Notes: generated from the sequence alone by a model not told the origin. 64,000 bases of DNA from Citrobacter amalonaticus (GCA_028994555.1 JARDVN010000001.1:1364001-1428000); one strand, 5' to 3'. Positions 13,297 to 25,997 are shown, counted from the stretch's first letter. Numbers and translations are program-made.

Positions 13297-15384
13297 ATGG
13301 TGAGCAAACGTCTTGATAATGCCGCGCTGGCGGCGGGGATCAGTCCCAATTACATCAATGCCCACGGTAAGCCGCAGTCAATTGGTGCCGAAACCAAGCG
13401 ACGTTTGTTGGACGCGATGCACCGCACCACCGCCGCCACTCCGGTGGCGGTGACGCCAGTGCCAAATGTCATGGTCTATACCGCAGGCAAAAAAATGCCA
13501 CTGGCGGTGGAAGGCAGCGGAGAATTCAACTGGCTGTTGACTACCGAAGAGGGAGAGCAGTTTAAGGGGCACGTCACCGGCGGAAAATCTTTTAACCTGC
13601 CGACAAAGCTGCCGCTGGGCTATCACACGTTGACCCTGACGCAGGGCGAACAGCGACATTACTGCCGCGTCATCGTGGCGCCAAAACGCTGCTACGAGCC
13701 GCAGGCGCTGCTGACCGGGCAGAAACTCTGGGGTGCCTGCGTACAGCTCTATACGCTGCGCTCAGAGCATAACTGGGGAATCGGTGATTTCGGCGATCTC
13801 CGGTCAATGCTGGTGGATATTGCAAAACGGGGAGGCGCATTTATCGGTCTTAACCCGATCCATGCGCTCTATCCGGCAAACCCGGAGAGCGCCAGCCCGT
13901 ACAGCCCTTCTTCGCGTCGCTGGCTGAACGTCATTTATATTGACGTAAATGCTGTCGATGATTTTCGCCTGAGTCAAGAAGCACAGGCCTGGTGGCAGAT
14001 GCCCGATACGCAGAAAATAGTGCAACAAGCACGGGATGCTCAATGGGTGGATTACTCGGCGGTAACCACGCTGAAGATGACAGCGCTGCGCATGGCGTGG
14101 AAAGGGTTTGCCGCGCGCGATGATGAGCAGATGACGGCATTCCGGGCGTTCGTGGCTCAGGAAGGCGACAGCCTGTATTGGCAGGCGGCGTTTGATGCGC
14201 TGCATGCCTGGCAGGTGAAAGAAGATGAACTGCGCTGGGGATGGCCGGCCTGGCCGGAAGCGTACCAGTCTGTTGATTCGCCGGAGGTGGAAAAATTCTG
14301 TCACGAACATCGTGATGAAGTGGATTTTTATCTCTGGTTACAGTGGCTGGCGTACACCCAGTTTGCCGCCTGCTGGGAAACCAGTCAGGGTTTTAACATG
14401 CCGATTGGCCTGTATCGCGATCTGGCGGTAGGCGTGGCGGAAGGCGGTGCGGAAACCTGGTGTGACCGCGAGCTGTATTGCCTGAAAGCTTCCGTCGGCG
14501 CACCGCCGGATATCCTCGGCCCGCTCGGACAGAACTGGGGCTTGCCGCCGATGGATCCGCATATCATCACCGCACGCGCCTACGAGCCGTTTATTGAACT
14601 CCTGCGGGCGAATATGCAAAACTGCGGCGCGCTGCGCATCGATCACGTCATGTCGATGCTGCGTCTGTGGTGGATCCCTTACGGCGAAACCGCCGACCAC
14701 GGCGCCTATGTTCACTATCCGGTCGACGATCTGCTGTCGATTCTGGCGCTGGAAAGCCAGCGTCATCACTGCATGGTGATTGGCGAAGATTTGGGTACCG
14801 TTCCGGTGGAGATCGTTGGCAAGCTGCGAAGCAGCGGCGTGTACTCTTACAAAGTGCTCTACTTCGAGAACGACCATGAGAAGAACTACCGTGCGCCGAA
14901 AGCGTATCCGGAACAATCAATGGCTGTCGCGACGACGCATGATCTTCCTACGCTCAAAGGCTATTGGGACAGCGGCGATCTGACGCTTGGCAAAGCGCTG
15001 GGGTTATACCCTGATGAGGTGGTGTTGCGCGGGCTGTATCAGGACCGTGAGTTGGCGAAGCAGGGGTTGTTAGATGCGCTGCACAAATATGGCTGTCTGC
15101 CAAAACGCGCCGGGCACAAGGCTTCGTTGATGGCGATGACGCCGACGCTCAATCGCGCGATGCAGCGTTATATCGCTGGCAGCAACAGCGCGCTGTTAGG
15201 GTTACAGCCTGAGGACTGGCTGGATATGGCGGAGCCGGTCAACATCCCGGGGACCAGTTCGCAGTACAAAAACTGGCGTCGTAAGCTTTCCACTACGCTT
15301 GAAGCGATGTTTGCCGATGAACGGGTGAATAAGTTGATTAAGGATCTGGATAAGCGACGAAAAGCGGCAGCGAAGAAGAAGTAA
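13297..15384 (+). CDS. malQ: 4-alpha-glucanotransferase (amylomaltase)
   Basis: Intact, 695 aa (E. coli 694), nine bases after malP with a GGAAGCG ribosome binding site. It begins MVSKRLDNAALAAGISPNYI. Glycoside hydrolase family 77 motifs include RIDHVMSMLRLWWIP (nucleophile Asp region), GEDLGTVP (acid/base Glu) and ATTHDLPTLKGYW. It disproportionates maltodextrins, releasing glucose and building longer chains that MalP then phosphorolyses. It ends at a bidirectional terminator shared with convergent gntT. Confidence 0.98.
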   Translation: MVSKRLDNAALAAGISPNYINAHGKPQSIGAETKRRLLDAMHRTTAATPVAVTPVPNVMVYTAGKKMPLAVEGSGEFNWLLTTEEGEQFKGHVTGGKSFNLPTKLPLGYHTLTLTQGEQRHYCRVIVAPKRCYEPQALLTGQKLWGACVQLYTLRSEHNWGIGDFGDLRSMLVDIAKRGGAFIGLNPIHALYPANPESASPYSPSSRRWLNVIYIDVNAVDDFRLSQEAQAWWQMPDTQKIVQQARDAQWVDYSAVTTLKMTALRMAWKGFAARDDEQMTAFRAFVAQEGDSLYWQAAFDALHAWQVKEDELRWGWPAWPEAYQSVDSPEVEKFCHEHRDEVDFYLWLQWLAYTQFAACWETSQGFNMPIGLYRDLAVGVAEGGAETWCDRELYCLKASVGAPPDILGPLGQNWGLPPMDPHIITARAYEPFIELLRANMQNCGALRIDHVMSMLRLWWIPYGETADHGAYVHYPVDDLLSILALESQRHHCMVIGEDLGTVPVEIVGKLRSSGVYSYKVLYFENDHEKNYRAPKAYPEQSMAVATTHDLPTLKGYWDSGDLTLGKALGLYPDEVVLRGLYQDRELAKQGLLDALHKYGCLPKRAGHKASLMAMTPTLNRAMQRYIAGSNSALLGLQPEDWLDMAEPVNIPGTSSQYKNWRRKLSTTLEAMFADERVNKLIKDLDKRRKAAAKKK

Positions 15385-15385
15385 A

Positions 15386-15421
15386 AATAAAGAACCCGCC
15401 AACTGGCGGGTTCTTTATTTC
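15386..15421. terminator. Bidirectional intrinsic terminator between malQ and gntT
   Basis: A perfect stem AAAGAACCCGCC / GGCGGGTTCTTT with the loop AACT, flanked by A and T runs, works for malPQ on the + strand and gntT on the - strand. Confidence 0.9.
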
Positions 15422-15423
15422 TG

Positions 15424-16741
15424 TTAAACCACCGTTCCCAGTAGCAGACAGCCAATCAGTCCGCAGACAGAGATAATGGTTTCCAGCATCGACCAGGACT
15501 TAATGGTCTCGCCGATGGTCAGGTTAAAGTACTCTTTAAACAGCCAGAAGCCGGGGTCGTTTACGTGAGAGAAGATAACGCTACCGGAACCAACGGCAAT
15601 GACCATCAGCTCAGGGCTGACGCCGGTGGTGGCAATCAACGGTGCGACAATCCCACCCGCTGTGATAGCGGCAACGGTTGCAGAACCCAGCGCGATACGC
15701 AGAACGGCGGCGATAGACCATGCCATCAGCAGCGGAGAGATGTTAGTTTCGTGCATCATGGATGCAATATATTTGTCTACGCCGCTGTCGACCAGCACCT
15801 GCTTGAACGCACCGCCGCCGCCGATGATTAACAGCATCATCGCGATAATTTTGATGGAAGAGGTCAGCGTATCGTTAATCTGATCCATCGAACGGCCACG
15901 GTTCAACCCGAAGGTGAACAGAGCGATCAGCACAGCAATCAACGTTGCCATCACCGGGTCACCAAAGAATTCCGCAACAGGCAGGAAGGCATGACCTTTC
16001 GGCAGGATCATTTCGGCAATGGCTCGCATCGCCATCAGCACTACCGGAACCAGTGAGGTCCAGACGCTGACGCCAAAGCTCGGCATCTCTTCTTCGGTAA
16101 AGGTTTTCGCACTGTACAGACCTTCCGGAATCGGCTTATCAATGCCTTTCAGGCAGCGAGCGAACACCGGACCCGCCAGAATAACGGTCGGAATGGCCAG
16201 AATCGTACCAAACAACAGAGTCTTACCCATATCGGCATGGAAAATGGTCGCGATAGCCGTTGGGCCCGGGTGCGGCGGCAGGAAGCCGTGCGTCACGGAG
16301 AGCGCGGCTGCCATTGGCACACCGACATACAGCAGCGGGATGTTAGCCGCGGCGGCAATGGTAAAGACCAGCGGCAGCATCAGCACAAAACCCACTTCGT
16401 AGAACAGGGCAAAACCGACGGTGAAACCGGTTAATACCACGGCCCACTGAATGTGCTTCTTACCAAATTTCGCAATCAGCGTGGTGGCGATACGCTGTGC
16501 GCCCCCCGCAGTCTGCCAGCATTTTACCCAGCATGGCGCCAAATCCCATGATCAGGGCGAGGCTTCCCAGGGTGCCGCCGACGCCAGCTTTGATGGAGCC
16601 AATAACTTTATCCAGCGGCATTCCTTGCATCAATCCAACAGCAAGCGCCACCAGGACGAGAGCGATGAAACCGTTCATTTTGAAGCGGATCATCAGGAGT
16701 AATAACATGATTACACCGATAGCAACGATGACTAATGGCAT
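15424..16741 (-). CDS. gntT: High-affinity gluconate transporter (one homopolymer frameshift)
   Basis: The corrected protein is 438 aa, the E. coli GntT length, and closely follows it: MPLVIVAIGVIMLLLLMIRF at the start and SVTHGFLPPHPGPTAIA in the GntP-family signature region. There are about 12-14 membrane helices. An extra C in the C6 run at 16502-16507 shifts the frame after KMLADCGG; with five it continues AQRIATTLIAKFGKKHIQW. It takes up gluconate with protons across the inner membrane. Two GntR-type operators upstream imply repression relieved by gluconate. Confidence 0.95.
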
Positions 16742-16761
16742 GATTTACCTGGCCTTTCGAT

Positions 16762-16777
16762 TTGTTATGGGTAACGT
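16762..16777 (-). promoter_or_regulatory. GntR operator, proximal, for gntT
   Basis: TTGTTATGGGTAACGT matches the palindromic GntR operator pattern (ATGTTACC-N-GGTAACAT type). It lies 21 bases upstream of the gntT start, so it would overlap the early transcribed region. Confidence 0.7.
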
Positions 16778-16902
16778 CAGTGTGTTGACGACAAATTACG
16801 TTTATCCCAACGGGGAACAGAGACGTAACGGCACCTCGACGGATTACCCTTAAAACTGTCTAGTTTAGTCGGATGACATGTGTGTGTTTGGTGCCCATAT
16901 GA

Positions 16903-16918
16903 ATGATACGGGTAACAT
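16903..16918 (-). promoter_or_regulatory. GntR operator, distal, for gntT
   Basis: ATGATACGGGTAACAT is a strong match to the GntR operator. Two operators 141 bases apart allow the looping repression known for gntT. The surrounding bases 16742-17077 hold no gene. An inverted repeat ggcccga/tcgggcc at 17031-17059 lies just beyond the nfuA stop and lacks a clear T tract. Confidence 0.8.
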
Positions 16919-17077
16919 GCGGTAATTGAGAATCACCCCAGCCGGCAAAATTTAAATTATGCGAGGCAGGTCAAATTATCGGAGTGGATGTTGCAGAAGA
17001 CGCAAGAGTGGGGACGTGTGCCATTGCCCAGGCCCGACAGGTGCAAGTACCATCGGGCCATACGCGAGCAGCGTACT

Positions 17078-17653
17078 TTAGTAGTAGGAGTGTTCGCCGC
17101 GCTGGTGTTCGGTCAGGTCGCGAACGCCTTTCAGTTCAGGGAACTCGTTCAGCAACTGCTTCTCGATCCCTTCTTTCAGGGTCACATCGACCATGGAGCA
17201 GCCGTTACAGCCGCCGCCAAACTGCAGAATGGCGTAGCCTTCGTCGGTTATCTCCATCAAAGAGACACGACCACCGTGACCGGCAAGCTGCGGGTTGATT
17301 TGCGATTGCAGCATGTATTCGACGCGCTCCATCAGCGGTGCATCGTCAGCCACTTTACGCATTTTTGCGTTCGGCGCTTTCAGCGTCAGCTGAGAACCTA
17401 ACTGATCGGTGACGAAATCGATCTCTGCTTCTTCCAGATAAGGCGCGCTCAGTTCATCAACATACGCAGTCAGCAGGTCAAATTTCAGGGCGGTGTCGGT
17501 TGCTTCCACGGCGTCCGGCGGACAATAAGAAACGCCACATTCAGCGTTAGGCGTACCGGGATTGATCACAAATACACGGATTTGTGTCCCTTCTTCCTGA
17601 TTTGCCAGCAGTTTGGCAAAGTGCGCTTGTGCAGCCTCGGAAATATGGATCAT
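17078..17653 (-). CDS. nfuA: Fe-S biogenesis protein NfuA
   Basis: Intact, 191 aa, the E. coli length. The N-terminal half is a degenerate A-type scaffold domain ([20 protein letters not shown]). The C-terminal Nfu domain has the CxxC cluster ligands in [13 protein letters not shown]. It holds a [4Fe-4S] cluster as a dimer and delivers it to targets, especially under iron limitation or oxidative stress. It follows gntX on the same strand at a 58-base gap. Confidence 0.97.
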   Translation of the reverse strand: MIHISEAAQAHFAKLLANQEEGTQIRVFVINPGTPNAECGVSYCPPDAVEATDTALKFDLLTAYVDELSAPYLEEAEIDFVTDQLGSQLTLKAPNAKMRKVADDAPLMERVEYMLQSQINPQLAGHGGRVSLMEITDEGYAILQFGGGCNGCSMVDVTLKEGIEKQLLNEFPELKGVRDLTEHQRGEHSYY

Positions 17654-17711
17654 AGTAATGGCCTAATAGTTGACTATTTTAGTTGGTTATAATACGCCCA
17701 TCATCGAGGCT

Positions 17712-18398
<687 letters not shown>

Positions 18399-18433
18399 GT
18401 TTCATCCTTGTGAGTAAAAGAGAACAGTAACTG

Positions 18434-19206
18434 ATGAATGACATCTGGTGGCAGACTCGTGGAACGGGAAATTGCCATCTTGTGCTGCTGCACGGATGGG
18501 GACTGAACGCTGAAGTGTGGCATTGCATTAGCGAGGAATTGAGCTCGCATTTCACGCTGCATCTGGTGGATTTGCCCGGCTTTGGCCGTAGCCAGGGTTT
18601 TGGCGCCATGACTCTCGGAGAAATGGCGGAGCGTGTGCTGGAACTGGCGCCTGAGAACGCTATCTGGCTCGGCTGGAGTCTTGGCGGGCTAGTGGCGAGC
18701 CAGGTGGCATTAACTCATCCCGAGCGCGTACTGGCGCTGGTGACGGTGGCATCATCACCCTGTTTCAGCGCGCGTGAAAATTGGCCGGGGATTAAACCGG
18801 AAGTTCTGGCGGGATTCCAGCAGCAGCTGAGCGAAGACTTCCAGCGGACGGTAGAGCGCTTTCTGGCATTGCAAACGATGGGAACGGAAACGGCGCGTCA
18901 GGATGCCCGCGCGTTGAAGAAGACCGTGCTGGCGCTGCCGATGCCGCCCGTTGATGTGCTTAACGGGGGGGGCTGGAGATCCTCAAGACGGTTGATCTGC
19001 GAGAGCCTTTGAGAGCGTTGACGGTGCCGTTCCTGCGTCTGTACGGCTATCTGGATGGTCTGGTTCCCCGCAAGGTGGTGCCGCTGCTTGATGAACTATG
19101 GCCTGCGAGCGAATCGCTAATCTTTGCCAGGGCAGCGCATGCCCCGTTTATTTCGCATCCTGATGAATTCTGTCAGACGCTGGTGGCGCTGAAACAAAGG
19201 CTGTAA
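18434..19206 (+). CDS. bioH: Pimeloyl-ACP methyl ester esterase BioH (homopolymer frameshift)
   Basis: Corrected to 256 aa as in E. coli. It is an alpha/beta hydrolase: [11 protein letters not shown] forms the oxyanion region, GWSLGG holds the nucleophile Ser near residue 82, and DGLVPRKV and [10 protein letters not shown] carry the Asp and His of the triad. The G8 run at 18965-18972 puts the frame out after DVLNGG. Six G restores [13 protein letters not shown], so this run is either two too long or one too short. BioH removes the methyl ester from pimeloyl-ACP in biotin synthesis. Confidence 0.93.
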
Positions 19207-19252
19207 GGCGAAGAAAAATGCCCGGAAAGTGTCTCCCTTGCCGGGCCAGGGA

Positions 19253-20203
19253 TTAATGGTTCCGCGCGATGATGTCATCGGCGGTAATCCCGGTGATTCT
19301 GAGAATGGTCTGGCGGTCAATACCGTCAGCCAGCATGCTGGCTGCGATGCGCAGTGCTTCCTCACGTTTACCCTGCTGCAAACCCTTTTCCAGTCCTTCC
19401 TGTAATCCACTGACGTGGCCCTCCTGAAGACCACGGTGATGCCCTTCCTGACGTAATCTTTCGGCGATAGTCATCAATCTCTCCTTGTGTTCAGGTAATC
19501 GGTCGGCCATGCCATGAATAAAATCGCGAAAGCGATCGGTGTCGCCCGCCTGCAACAGATAATTAAACAGGGCTTTTAGTTGGTTGTCATTAGCGTGCCC
19601 TGTAATAAGCAGGGTCGCCAGTTTTTCCACTAACCCCAGTAGATCCCGCTTGCGGATATGTTTTTGCACCAGTTCGAGGAGTGCCATGCGGCGGTGCTGC
19701 ATAATCTCGTCATCGGGAATGACGGTAATATCCACCAGTGGCAACGCTGCGCCATACAGTCGTCGTGCGGCTTCCGGGTTGTCAAATTCGTCCAGCCAGC
19801 AGAGCGAGAAAGGGTAGGGGCTGACCGTACCGTGATAAAACAGCATGGGTATTACCAGGGGCAGTGTCAGGTGGCCGGCATCCAGATGTCGTTGCATTGC
19901 TGCAATCGCGTAGCGCATGAGACGAAACGCCATATGCGGATCGGCGGTGCTCTGATGTTCTATGACAACGTAGATGTATCCCTCTCCTTCGCGGGTTTTC
20001 AGTGACCACAGCACATCGCAATAGTACGCACGCAACTCCTCCTCAATAAAACTTGTCGGTTCCAGTTTCAGCGTTTGCAGGTCGCAAAGCGCACGTAAGG
20101 AGGCAGGAAGGTGGAGTAGAAGAAAATCCTGCGCGGTGGCCGGGTGGCTCAAAAATGTTTTGAAAATGGCATCATGCGGTGTCGCGCTGGAGGCTGTACT
20201 CAT
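19253..20203 (-). CDS. rpnA: Rpn-family recombination-promoting nuclease (YhgA-like)
   Basis: Intact, 316 aa, a little longer than E. coli YhgA/RpnA (292). The N-terminal PD-(D/E)XK nuclease module shows [30 protein letters not shown] and [14 protein letters not shown], giving the catalytic Asp and the ExQ pair. The C-terminus holds repeated GLQEG units ([20 protein letters not shown]) that account for part of the extra length; such repeats expand and contract easily in this family. These proteins cut DNA and promote RecA-independent recombination in E. coli. Promoter and regulation are not visible. Confidence 0.9.
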   Translation of the reverse strand: MSTASSATPHDAIFKTFLSHPATAQDFLLLHLPASLRALCDLQTLKLEPTSFIEEELRAYYCDVLWSLKTREGEGYIYVVIEHQSTADPHMAFRLMRYAIAAMQRHLDAGHLTLPLVIPMLFYHGTVSPYPFSLCWLDEFDNPEAARRLYGAALPLVDITVIPDDEIMQHRRMALLELVQKHIRKRDLLGLVEKLATLLITGHANDNQLKALFNYLLQAGDTDRFRDFIHGMADRLPEHKERLMTIAERLRQEGHHRGLQEGHVSGLQEGLEKGLQQGKREEALRIAASMLADGIDRQTILRITGITADDIIARNH

Positions 20204-20352
20204 GGCGATCCCTCACCGGAATAAAAGATAGCGTGACTCTAGCGGGCAAGCGGCGGGAAAGCATCTCCCTGTTGTTAACGGTGCGAAGAGGGCTGGAGGA
20301 AATCGTGCCCTTGCAGAAAGTGATTTTGTGTTGTGGAACCGGGCACGCAAAA

Positions 20353-20386
20353 TACCGGATGGCGGCGTTTATCCCACCATCCGGTA
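20353..20386. repeat. REP element
   Basis: TACCGGATGGCGGCGTTTAT followed by CCCACCATCCGGTA is a typical enterobacterial REP palindrome in the gap between rpnA and feoC. It could protect the 3' end of the feo transcript. Confidence 0.8.
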
Positions 20387-20391
20387 TCCAT

Positions 20392-20628
20392 CTAACGTAA
20401 AGCCCACCATTCACGCAGGCAGGCTTTGCCTTCCGGACAGCTTTTACAGCTGCCGGAGAGGCAGCCGTCGGGCTCTTCCTGAATCCGCACGGCTTTCCCC
20501 ATTGTTTCCAGTTGCTTGAGCATGGCGTCAATCATCGGCTGCGGCGTATGCAATGTCCGGCTGATTTGTTCTGCCTCCATACGCCCCTGTAGGGCCAGTA
20601 AATCACGAACCTGAATGAGTGAAGCCAT
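20392..20628 (-). CDS. feoC: Ferrous iron transport protein FeoC
   Basis: Intact, 78 aa, starting [19 protein letters not shown]; the ATG six codons upstream is rejected because MASL is the conserved family start and spacing. It is a small winged-helix protein with four cysteines in [15 protein letters not shown], proposed to bind an Fe-S cluster and to control FeoB stability. It is the last gene of feoABC, eight bases after feoB. Confidence 0.95.
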   Translation of the reverse strand: MASLIQVRDLLALQGRMEAEQISRTLHTPQPMIDAMLKQLETMGKAVRIQEEPDGCLSGSCKSCPEGKACLREWWALR

Positions 20629-20636
20629 CGTAATAC

Positions 20637-22959
20637 CTAGTGGCAATCGCCGGTAGTCGTGCTGGCACAGCAGTCGCTGGCTTTTTTCCGTGTTGCCAGC
20701 AGATTGACATTCACCCGGCTACGCGCCCGGCGCAACAGCCCCAGAACCACAACGTTAAACAGAATCACCGCCAGTATGCAGACCAGACTGTAACGCGGGT
20801 GCTCACTGTAGCTGGCAACCTGGTAGAATACGGTCGACAGTGAGTAGGCAATGTTCAGCCCCCCACAAAATGGAGAAGCCCATCCATCCGCGGCTGGACT
20901 CACGGGCAATTGCCCCCATTACCGAGATACACGGCACGTACAGCAGGACGAAAATCAGGTAGCTGTAGGCTGCTGCCGCGCTGCCAAATTTCTCACCCAT
21001 TACGCCCATCGCGCCGGTCGCCATTTCGCCATCGCCTTTACTGGCTTCGATCGGGTTCGCCAGTACGCTCAGGCTGAAGGTGTCTTTCAGGCTCTGCCAG
21101 GTTTCATCCAGTGCGCTCAGCAATTCATCGCCAAGATGAAATTCAGCCGGATTAAATTCCTCGTCCTGAATATTTTCTGCGGTATAGAGCGTGTTGAGCG
21201 TACCCACTACCACTTCTTTTGCCATCGCGCCCGTGAACAGCCCGACCGTGGCCTGCCAGTTGTCTTCGTGAACGCCAATCGGTTTGAAGACTGGGGTAAT
21301 CACGCGGCTGACGGAGGCCAGCGCTGAATCGTTGATGTTATCGACAATCTTGCCACTCAGCGAAAAACTGTTAAATGCACTCAGGAATATGCTGACAATG
21401 ACAATCACTTTACCGGCGCGCAGGACAAATCCTTTCAGGCGCTGCCAGGTCTGGATGATCAGACTTTTGATATGCGGAACATGGTAAACCGGAAGTTCCA
21501 TTACAAACGGTGAGGCTTCGCCACGCATGATGGTGTGTTTGAGCATCAGACCGGTGAGTACCGCCATCACAATGCCCAGTACGTACAGAGAGAACACCGC
21601 CAGCGCGCCGTTCTGCCCGAAGAAAGCCGCGGCAAACACGGCGAAAATCGCCAGTCGCGCCCCACAGGACATGAACGGTGCCATCATGATGGTCATCAGA
21701 CGCTCGCGGGGCGCATCCAGGGTGCGGGCCCCCATCACCGATGGCACGTTGCAGCCAAAGCCGACAATCAGCGGGACGAACGATTTGCCCGGCAGTCCAA
21801 GCGCCTGCATCAGACGGTCCATCACAAACGCGGCCCGCGCCATGTAGCCGGAGTCTTCGAGGAACGAGAGGAACAGGTACATCATGCCGATCTGCGGAAC
21901 CAGCGGCAGAACGGTGTTAATCCCGCCGCCAAGCCCCTGGGCGAGGAAGATAGTCAGCCAGCCCGGGAAGTGAAGGGTATAACCGATCCACTGGATACCG
22001 TGAATAAAGATCGCCACAGAGCCGGCGTCAAATATCGGGGTCAGCGCGCCACCGATGTTAATGGCGAGCAGGAACATCAGGTACATCACAAACAGGAAGA
22101 TCGGCAGGCCCAGAAAACGGTTGAGAATGATTTTGTCCACAGCCGTCGTAAAACGGCTGGGTTCTGCGGTCAGAGTATTGCTTACCACATCGCAGATCGC
22201 CGCAATGCACTGATAACGCGCATCGGCAATATGCAGCGCCGGGTCGTCCATCTCGTCGCTCAGATGCGCCAGAGAAATATCCAGTTGCGCCGCGGCGTCA
22301 CCAGCATAAGCCCGGCTGTAGATGTCTCCTTCCAGCATTTGCAGGCCGAGCCAGCGACGCTGTTGCGCAGGCATCTCTTTTGCCATGGCGTCCGCCAGTT
22401 TATTGGCCTCACGTAGTAACGGCTGGGCGTAGTGTACCAGTTCGACGTTTTCATTTTTGCTGTGGCGGTCAATCGCCAGCTTCAGCGCTTCGATACCGCG
22501 TCCACGGGTGGAAACCAGCGGGACGACCGGGCAACCAAGACGGGCCGAAAGGGAGTCGATATCAATGCGGATTTTCTGTTTTTCCGCAATGTCGAGCATG
22601 TTAAGGGCGACAATGCAGGGAATGCCCAGCTCAAGCAGTTGCAGTGTCAGATAAAGGTTACGCTCAAGGTTTGAAGCATCCACCACGTTAATTAACAAAT
22701 CGGCGTCGCCGCTCAGAATATAGTGGCAGGCGATCTGCTCATCCAGAGAGGTTTGTGAAGAGATGGTGGTAAGCGAATAGGTGCCGGGCAGATCGACCAG
22801 CGTGACCTGATGGTCCGTGGTCGCGAATTGCCCCTCTTTACGTTCAACGGTGACACCAGCCCAGTTGCCGACGCGCTGACGGGCGCCGGTCAGTTGGTTA
22901 AATAACGTTGTCTTGCCGGAATTTGGATTACCAATTAAACCAATGGTTAATTTTTTCAT
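20637..22959 (-). CDS. feoB: Ferrous iron permease FeoB (homopolymer frameshift near C-terminus)
   Basis: Corrected to 773 aa, the E. coli length. The N-terminal G domain has [12 protein letters not shown] (G1), the DLPGTYSL G3 motif and LNMLD (G4). A membrane domain with two Gate motifs ([13 protein letters not shown] and [14 protein letters not shown]) follows. An extra base in C6 at 20859-20864 ends the frame about 55 residues early; repaired, it reads [15 protein letters not shown] and ends with the Cys-rich tail [13 protein letters not shown]. It imports Fe2+ across the inner membrane under low-oxygen, low-iron conditions. Confidence 0.95.
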
Positions 22960-22972
22960 TGTTATAGACTCA

Positions 22973-23212
<240 letters not shown>

Positions 23213-23319
23213 CTACTTGTTTCTCGCTAACTGGATGTTTACCTCATGGGGCAAAGAGGCGCGGCATGAGACCAGATGATTAGCCAACGAAGGAAAGAGT
23301 AAATAATCAACAATGCAAT

Positions 23320-23338
23320 GATAATGAGAATGGTTTTT
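23320..23338 (-). promoter_or_regulatory. Fur box upstream of feoA
   Basis: GATAATGAGAATGGTTTTT matches 13 of 19 positions of the GATAATGATAATCATTATC consensus. It lies 114 bases upstream of the feoA start, consistent with Fur-Fe2+ repression of feo. Confidence 0.7.
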
Positions 23339-23395
23339 ATCTTCAACCGATTAAATGTGACGGAATGTTGGTTTGAATAATAATCTGCGTTATTT

Positions 23396-23409
23396 TTGAT
23401 ATGGCTCAA
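23396..23409 (-). promoter_or_regulatory. FNR box upstream of feoA
   Basis: TTGATATGGCTCAA is a good match to the TTGAT-N4-ATCAA FNR palindrome. It lies about 190 bases upstream of feoA, in keeping with anaerobic activation of feoABC. The rest of the 23207-23579 gap is AT-rich with no gene except a REP near its far end. Confidence 0.75.
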
Positions 23410-23533
23410 AAATAATAACTGTCAGGTAAAATGATTTGAATTATTAATAAATGAACGTTGTTAATGTTTAATTAAGGTTTCATCTGTTAACGAAGTGAAA
23501 AGTTTAATGCGGTGGCGAGAGAACAGTGTAAAT

Positions 23534-23567
23534 ATGCCGGACAGGATGTTTCCACCGCTATCCGGCA
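23534..23567. repeat. REP element
   Basis: ATGCCGGACAGGATGTTTCC followed by ACCGCTATCCGGCA is a REP-type palindrome just after the yhgF stop codon. Confidence 0.75.
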
Positions 23568-23579
23568 CATGATCCAAAC

Positions 23580-25898
23580 TTAACGTTTTTTACCCATTGC
23601 TGCTGCCAGCGCATCCATCATCGCGCTGTTACCAGCAGGCTGCGCTTCACGACTACGCGGTTTTGCTGCTTTCGCTGCCGGACGGTCGTTTCCGCCGCCG
23701 CCACGACGGGCATTGGTTTCACCAGGCTGTTCGTCCAGACGCATCGTCAGGGCAATACGCTTGCGCTGCAGATCAACTTCCAGCACTTTCACCTTCACGA
23801 TATCGCCTGCTTTCACCACGGTGTGCGGATCGTCGACGAACTTGTTCGACAGCGATGAGATATGGACCAGTCCATCCTGATGTACGCCAATATCCACAAA
23901 TGCGCCGAAGTTGGTGACGTTAGTCACCGCGCCTTCCAGAATCATCCCCGGCTGCAGGTCATTCATGGTTTCAACGCCATCGGCGAACTGGGCGGTTTTG
24001 AACTCCGGACGCGGGTCACGACCCGGTTTCTCCAGCTCTTTAATGATATCGCTGATGGTCGGAACACCGAACTTGTCGTCGGTGAAGTCGACGGCTTTCA
24101 GATTGCGTAGTTCGCTGCTGTTGCCCATCAGGTCTTTCAGGGCCTGTTGCGTTGCCGCCAGAATACGTTCCACAACCGGATACGCTTCCGGGTGAACGGT
24201 GGACGCATCCAGCGGGTTATCGCCGTGGTTAATACGCAGGAAGCCTGCGCACTGTTCGAAGGCTTTTGGCCCCAGACGGCTGACTTTCAGCAGTTGCTGA
24301 CGATTCTGGAACTGCCCGTTCTCGTCGCGCCAGGCCACGATATTCTGCGCCATCATGCGGGTCAGACCGGCTACACGCGTCAACAGCGGAACCGATGCCG
24401 TATTCAAATCAACGCCAACGGCGTTCACGCAGTCTTCCACCACCGCGTCCAGCTTGCGGGCCAGCTGAGTCTGGCTGACATCATGCTGATACTGGCCAAC
24501 CCCGATGGATTTCGGATCGATTTTCACCAGTTCGGCGAGGGGATCCTGCAGACGACGCGCGATGGATACCGCGCCGCGCAAAGAGACGTCAAGATCCGGA
24601 AATTCCTGTGCCGCCAGTTCAGACGCAGAATAGACCGATGCTCCGGCTTCACTGACAATCACTTTCTGCGCTGTGACTTTCGGGAACTGCTTCTGCACAT
24701 CGAGGAAGAAGCGTTCGGTTTCACGCGAGGCGGTGCCGTTACCAATCGCTACCAGTTCCACATTGTACTTTTCACACAGTGCAGCCACCGCCACGGCGGC
24801 TTTCGCTGCCTGGCCGGTATGAGGATAGATGGTATCAGTGGCGACCAGCTTACCGGTGCCGTCCACCACCGCAACTTTCACCCCGGTACGCAGACCCGGA
24901 TCAAGACCCATAGTGGCGCGCAGGCCCGCCGGTGCCGCCATCAGCAGGTCGTGAAGGTTACGGGCGAATACATTAATCGCTTCGTCTTCCGCGCGTTCGC
25001 GGACGGTTCCCATCAACTCGGTTTCGAGATGCATCAACACCTTGATACGCCACGTCCAGCTCACCACGCCTTTGCGCCAGCTGTCTGCCGGTGCGTTGTT
25101 CAAACGCAGACCGAGGTGATCCATAATGATCTGCTCGCAATGGCTCTCTTTCGGCGGCTCATCGAATTGCGGATCGGCATTCAGCGAAAGCTGCAACACG
25201 CCTTCATTACGGCCCCGGAACATCGCCAGCGCACGGTGAGAAGGCACAGAGGCGATCGGTTCATGATGATCGAAATAATCGCGGAATTTCGCGCCTTCTT
25301 CTTCCTTGCCGCTGACAACGCTGGCAACCAGATGGGCATTTTTCCACAGATAGTCACGTACTTTTGCCAGTAGCGCGGCGTCTTCGGCAAAGCGTTCCAT
25401 CAGGATATAGCGTGCGCCATCAAGCGCGGCTTTGCTGTCGGCAACCCCTTTCTCTGCATCGATATATTTTGCCGCTTCGGTGTCCGGATCGTGTGACGGG
25501 TCGTTCCACAACAGGTCGGCCAGCGGTTCCAGACCGGCTTCCATCGCGATCTGTCCACGGGTGCGGCGTTTGGGCTTATACGGGAGATAAAGGTCTTCGA
25601 GCTCGGTCTTACTTAACGTGCCGTTGATAGCGTTGGCCAGTTCATCGGTCAGTTTGCCTTGCTCGGAAATGGATTTCAGAATGGCCTGACGGCGCTCTTC
25701 CAGTTCACGCAAATAGCCCAGTCGGGTCTCCAGATTACGCAGTTGCGTATCATCCAGACCGCCGGTGATCTCCTTACGGTAACGTGCGATAAACGGCACG
25801 GTGTTCCCTTCGTCAAGCAGGCGAACGGCAGCGGTGACCTGGTCGGCCCGGGCCTGAATTTCACCCGCAATAATGCGGCAGAAAGAATCATTCATCAT
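23580..25898 (-). CDS. yhgF: Tex-family transcription accessory protein YhgF
   Basis: Intact, 772 aa (E. coli 773). Domains in order: N-terminal Tex helical region ([15 protein letters not shown]), a YqgF/RNase H-like domain around residues 325-450 ([17 protein letters not shown]), a helix-hairpin-helix region ([18 protein letters not shown]) and a C-terminal S1 RNA-binding domain ([17 protein letters not shown]). The tail is Gly/Arg-rich and ends in AAAMGKKR. Tex proteins bind RNA and affect transcription and stress tolerance. It is monocistronic here, with a REP after its stop. Confidence 0.96.
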   Translation of the reverse strand: MMNDSFCRIIAGEIQARADQVTAAVRLLDEGNTVPFIARYRKEITGGLDDTQLRNLETRLGYLRELEERRQAILKSISEQGKLTDELANAINGTLSKTELEDLYLPYKPKRRTRGQIAMEAGLEPLADLLWNDPSHDPDTEAAKYIDAEKGVADSKAALDGARYILMERFAEDAALLAKVRDYLWKNAHLVASVVSGKEEEGAKFRDYFDHHEPIASVPSHRALAMFRGRNEGVLQLSLNADPQFDEPPKESHCEQIIMDHLGLRLNNAPADSWRKGVVSWTWRIKVLMHLETELMGTVRERAEDEAINVFARNLHDLLMAAPAGLRATMGLDPGLRTGVKVAVVDGTGKLVATDTIYPHTGQAAKAAVAVAALCEKYNVELVAIGNGTASRETERFFLDVQKQFPKVTAQKVIVSEAGASVYSASELAAQEFPDLDVSLRGAVSIARRLQDPLAELVKIDPKSIGVGQYQHDVSQTQLARKLDAVVEDCVNAVGVDLNTASVPLLTRVAGLTRMMAQNIVAWRDENGQFQNRQQLLKVSRLGPKAFEQCAGFLRINHGDNPLDASTVHPEAYPVVERILAATQQALKDLMGNSSELRNLKAVDFTDDKFGVPTISDIIKELEKPGRDPRPEFKTAQFADGVETMNDLQPGMILEGAVTNVTNFGAFVDIGVHQDGLVHISSLSNKFVDDPHTVVKAGDIVKVKVLEVDLQRKRIALTMRLDEQPGETNARRGGGGNDRPAAKAAKPRSREAQPAGNSAMMDALAAAMGKKR

Positions 25899-25997
25899 GG
25901 ATTGGCTTCATCTACTGAGTAAAAAATCAGGGAACAGTTATACGGATTGACGGGCAAAAACGCCAGCCATAGAGCGGGGGGTTCAGATTGTTCCTGC

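Noticed and set aside
19218..19250. Inverted repeat GCCCGG / CCGGGC after bioH considered as a terminator
   Set aside because: The loop is long and there is no T tract on either side, so evidence is too weak to list.
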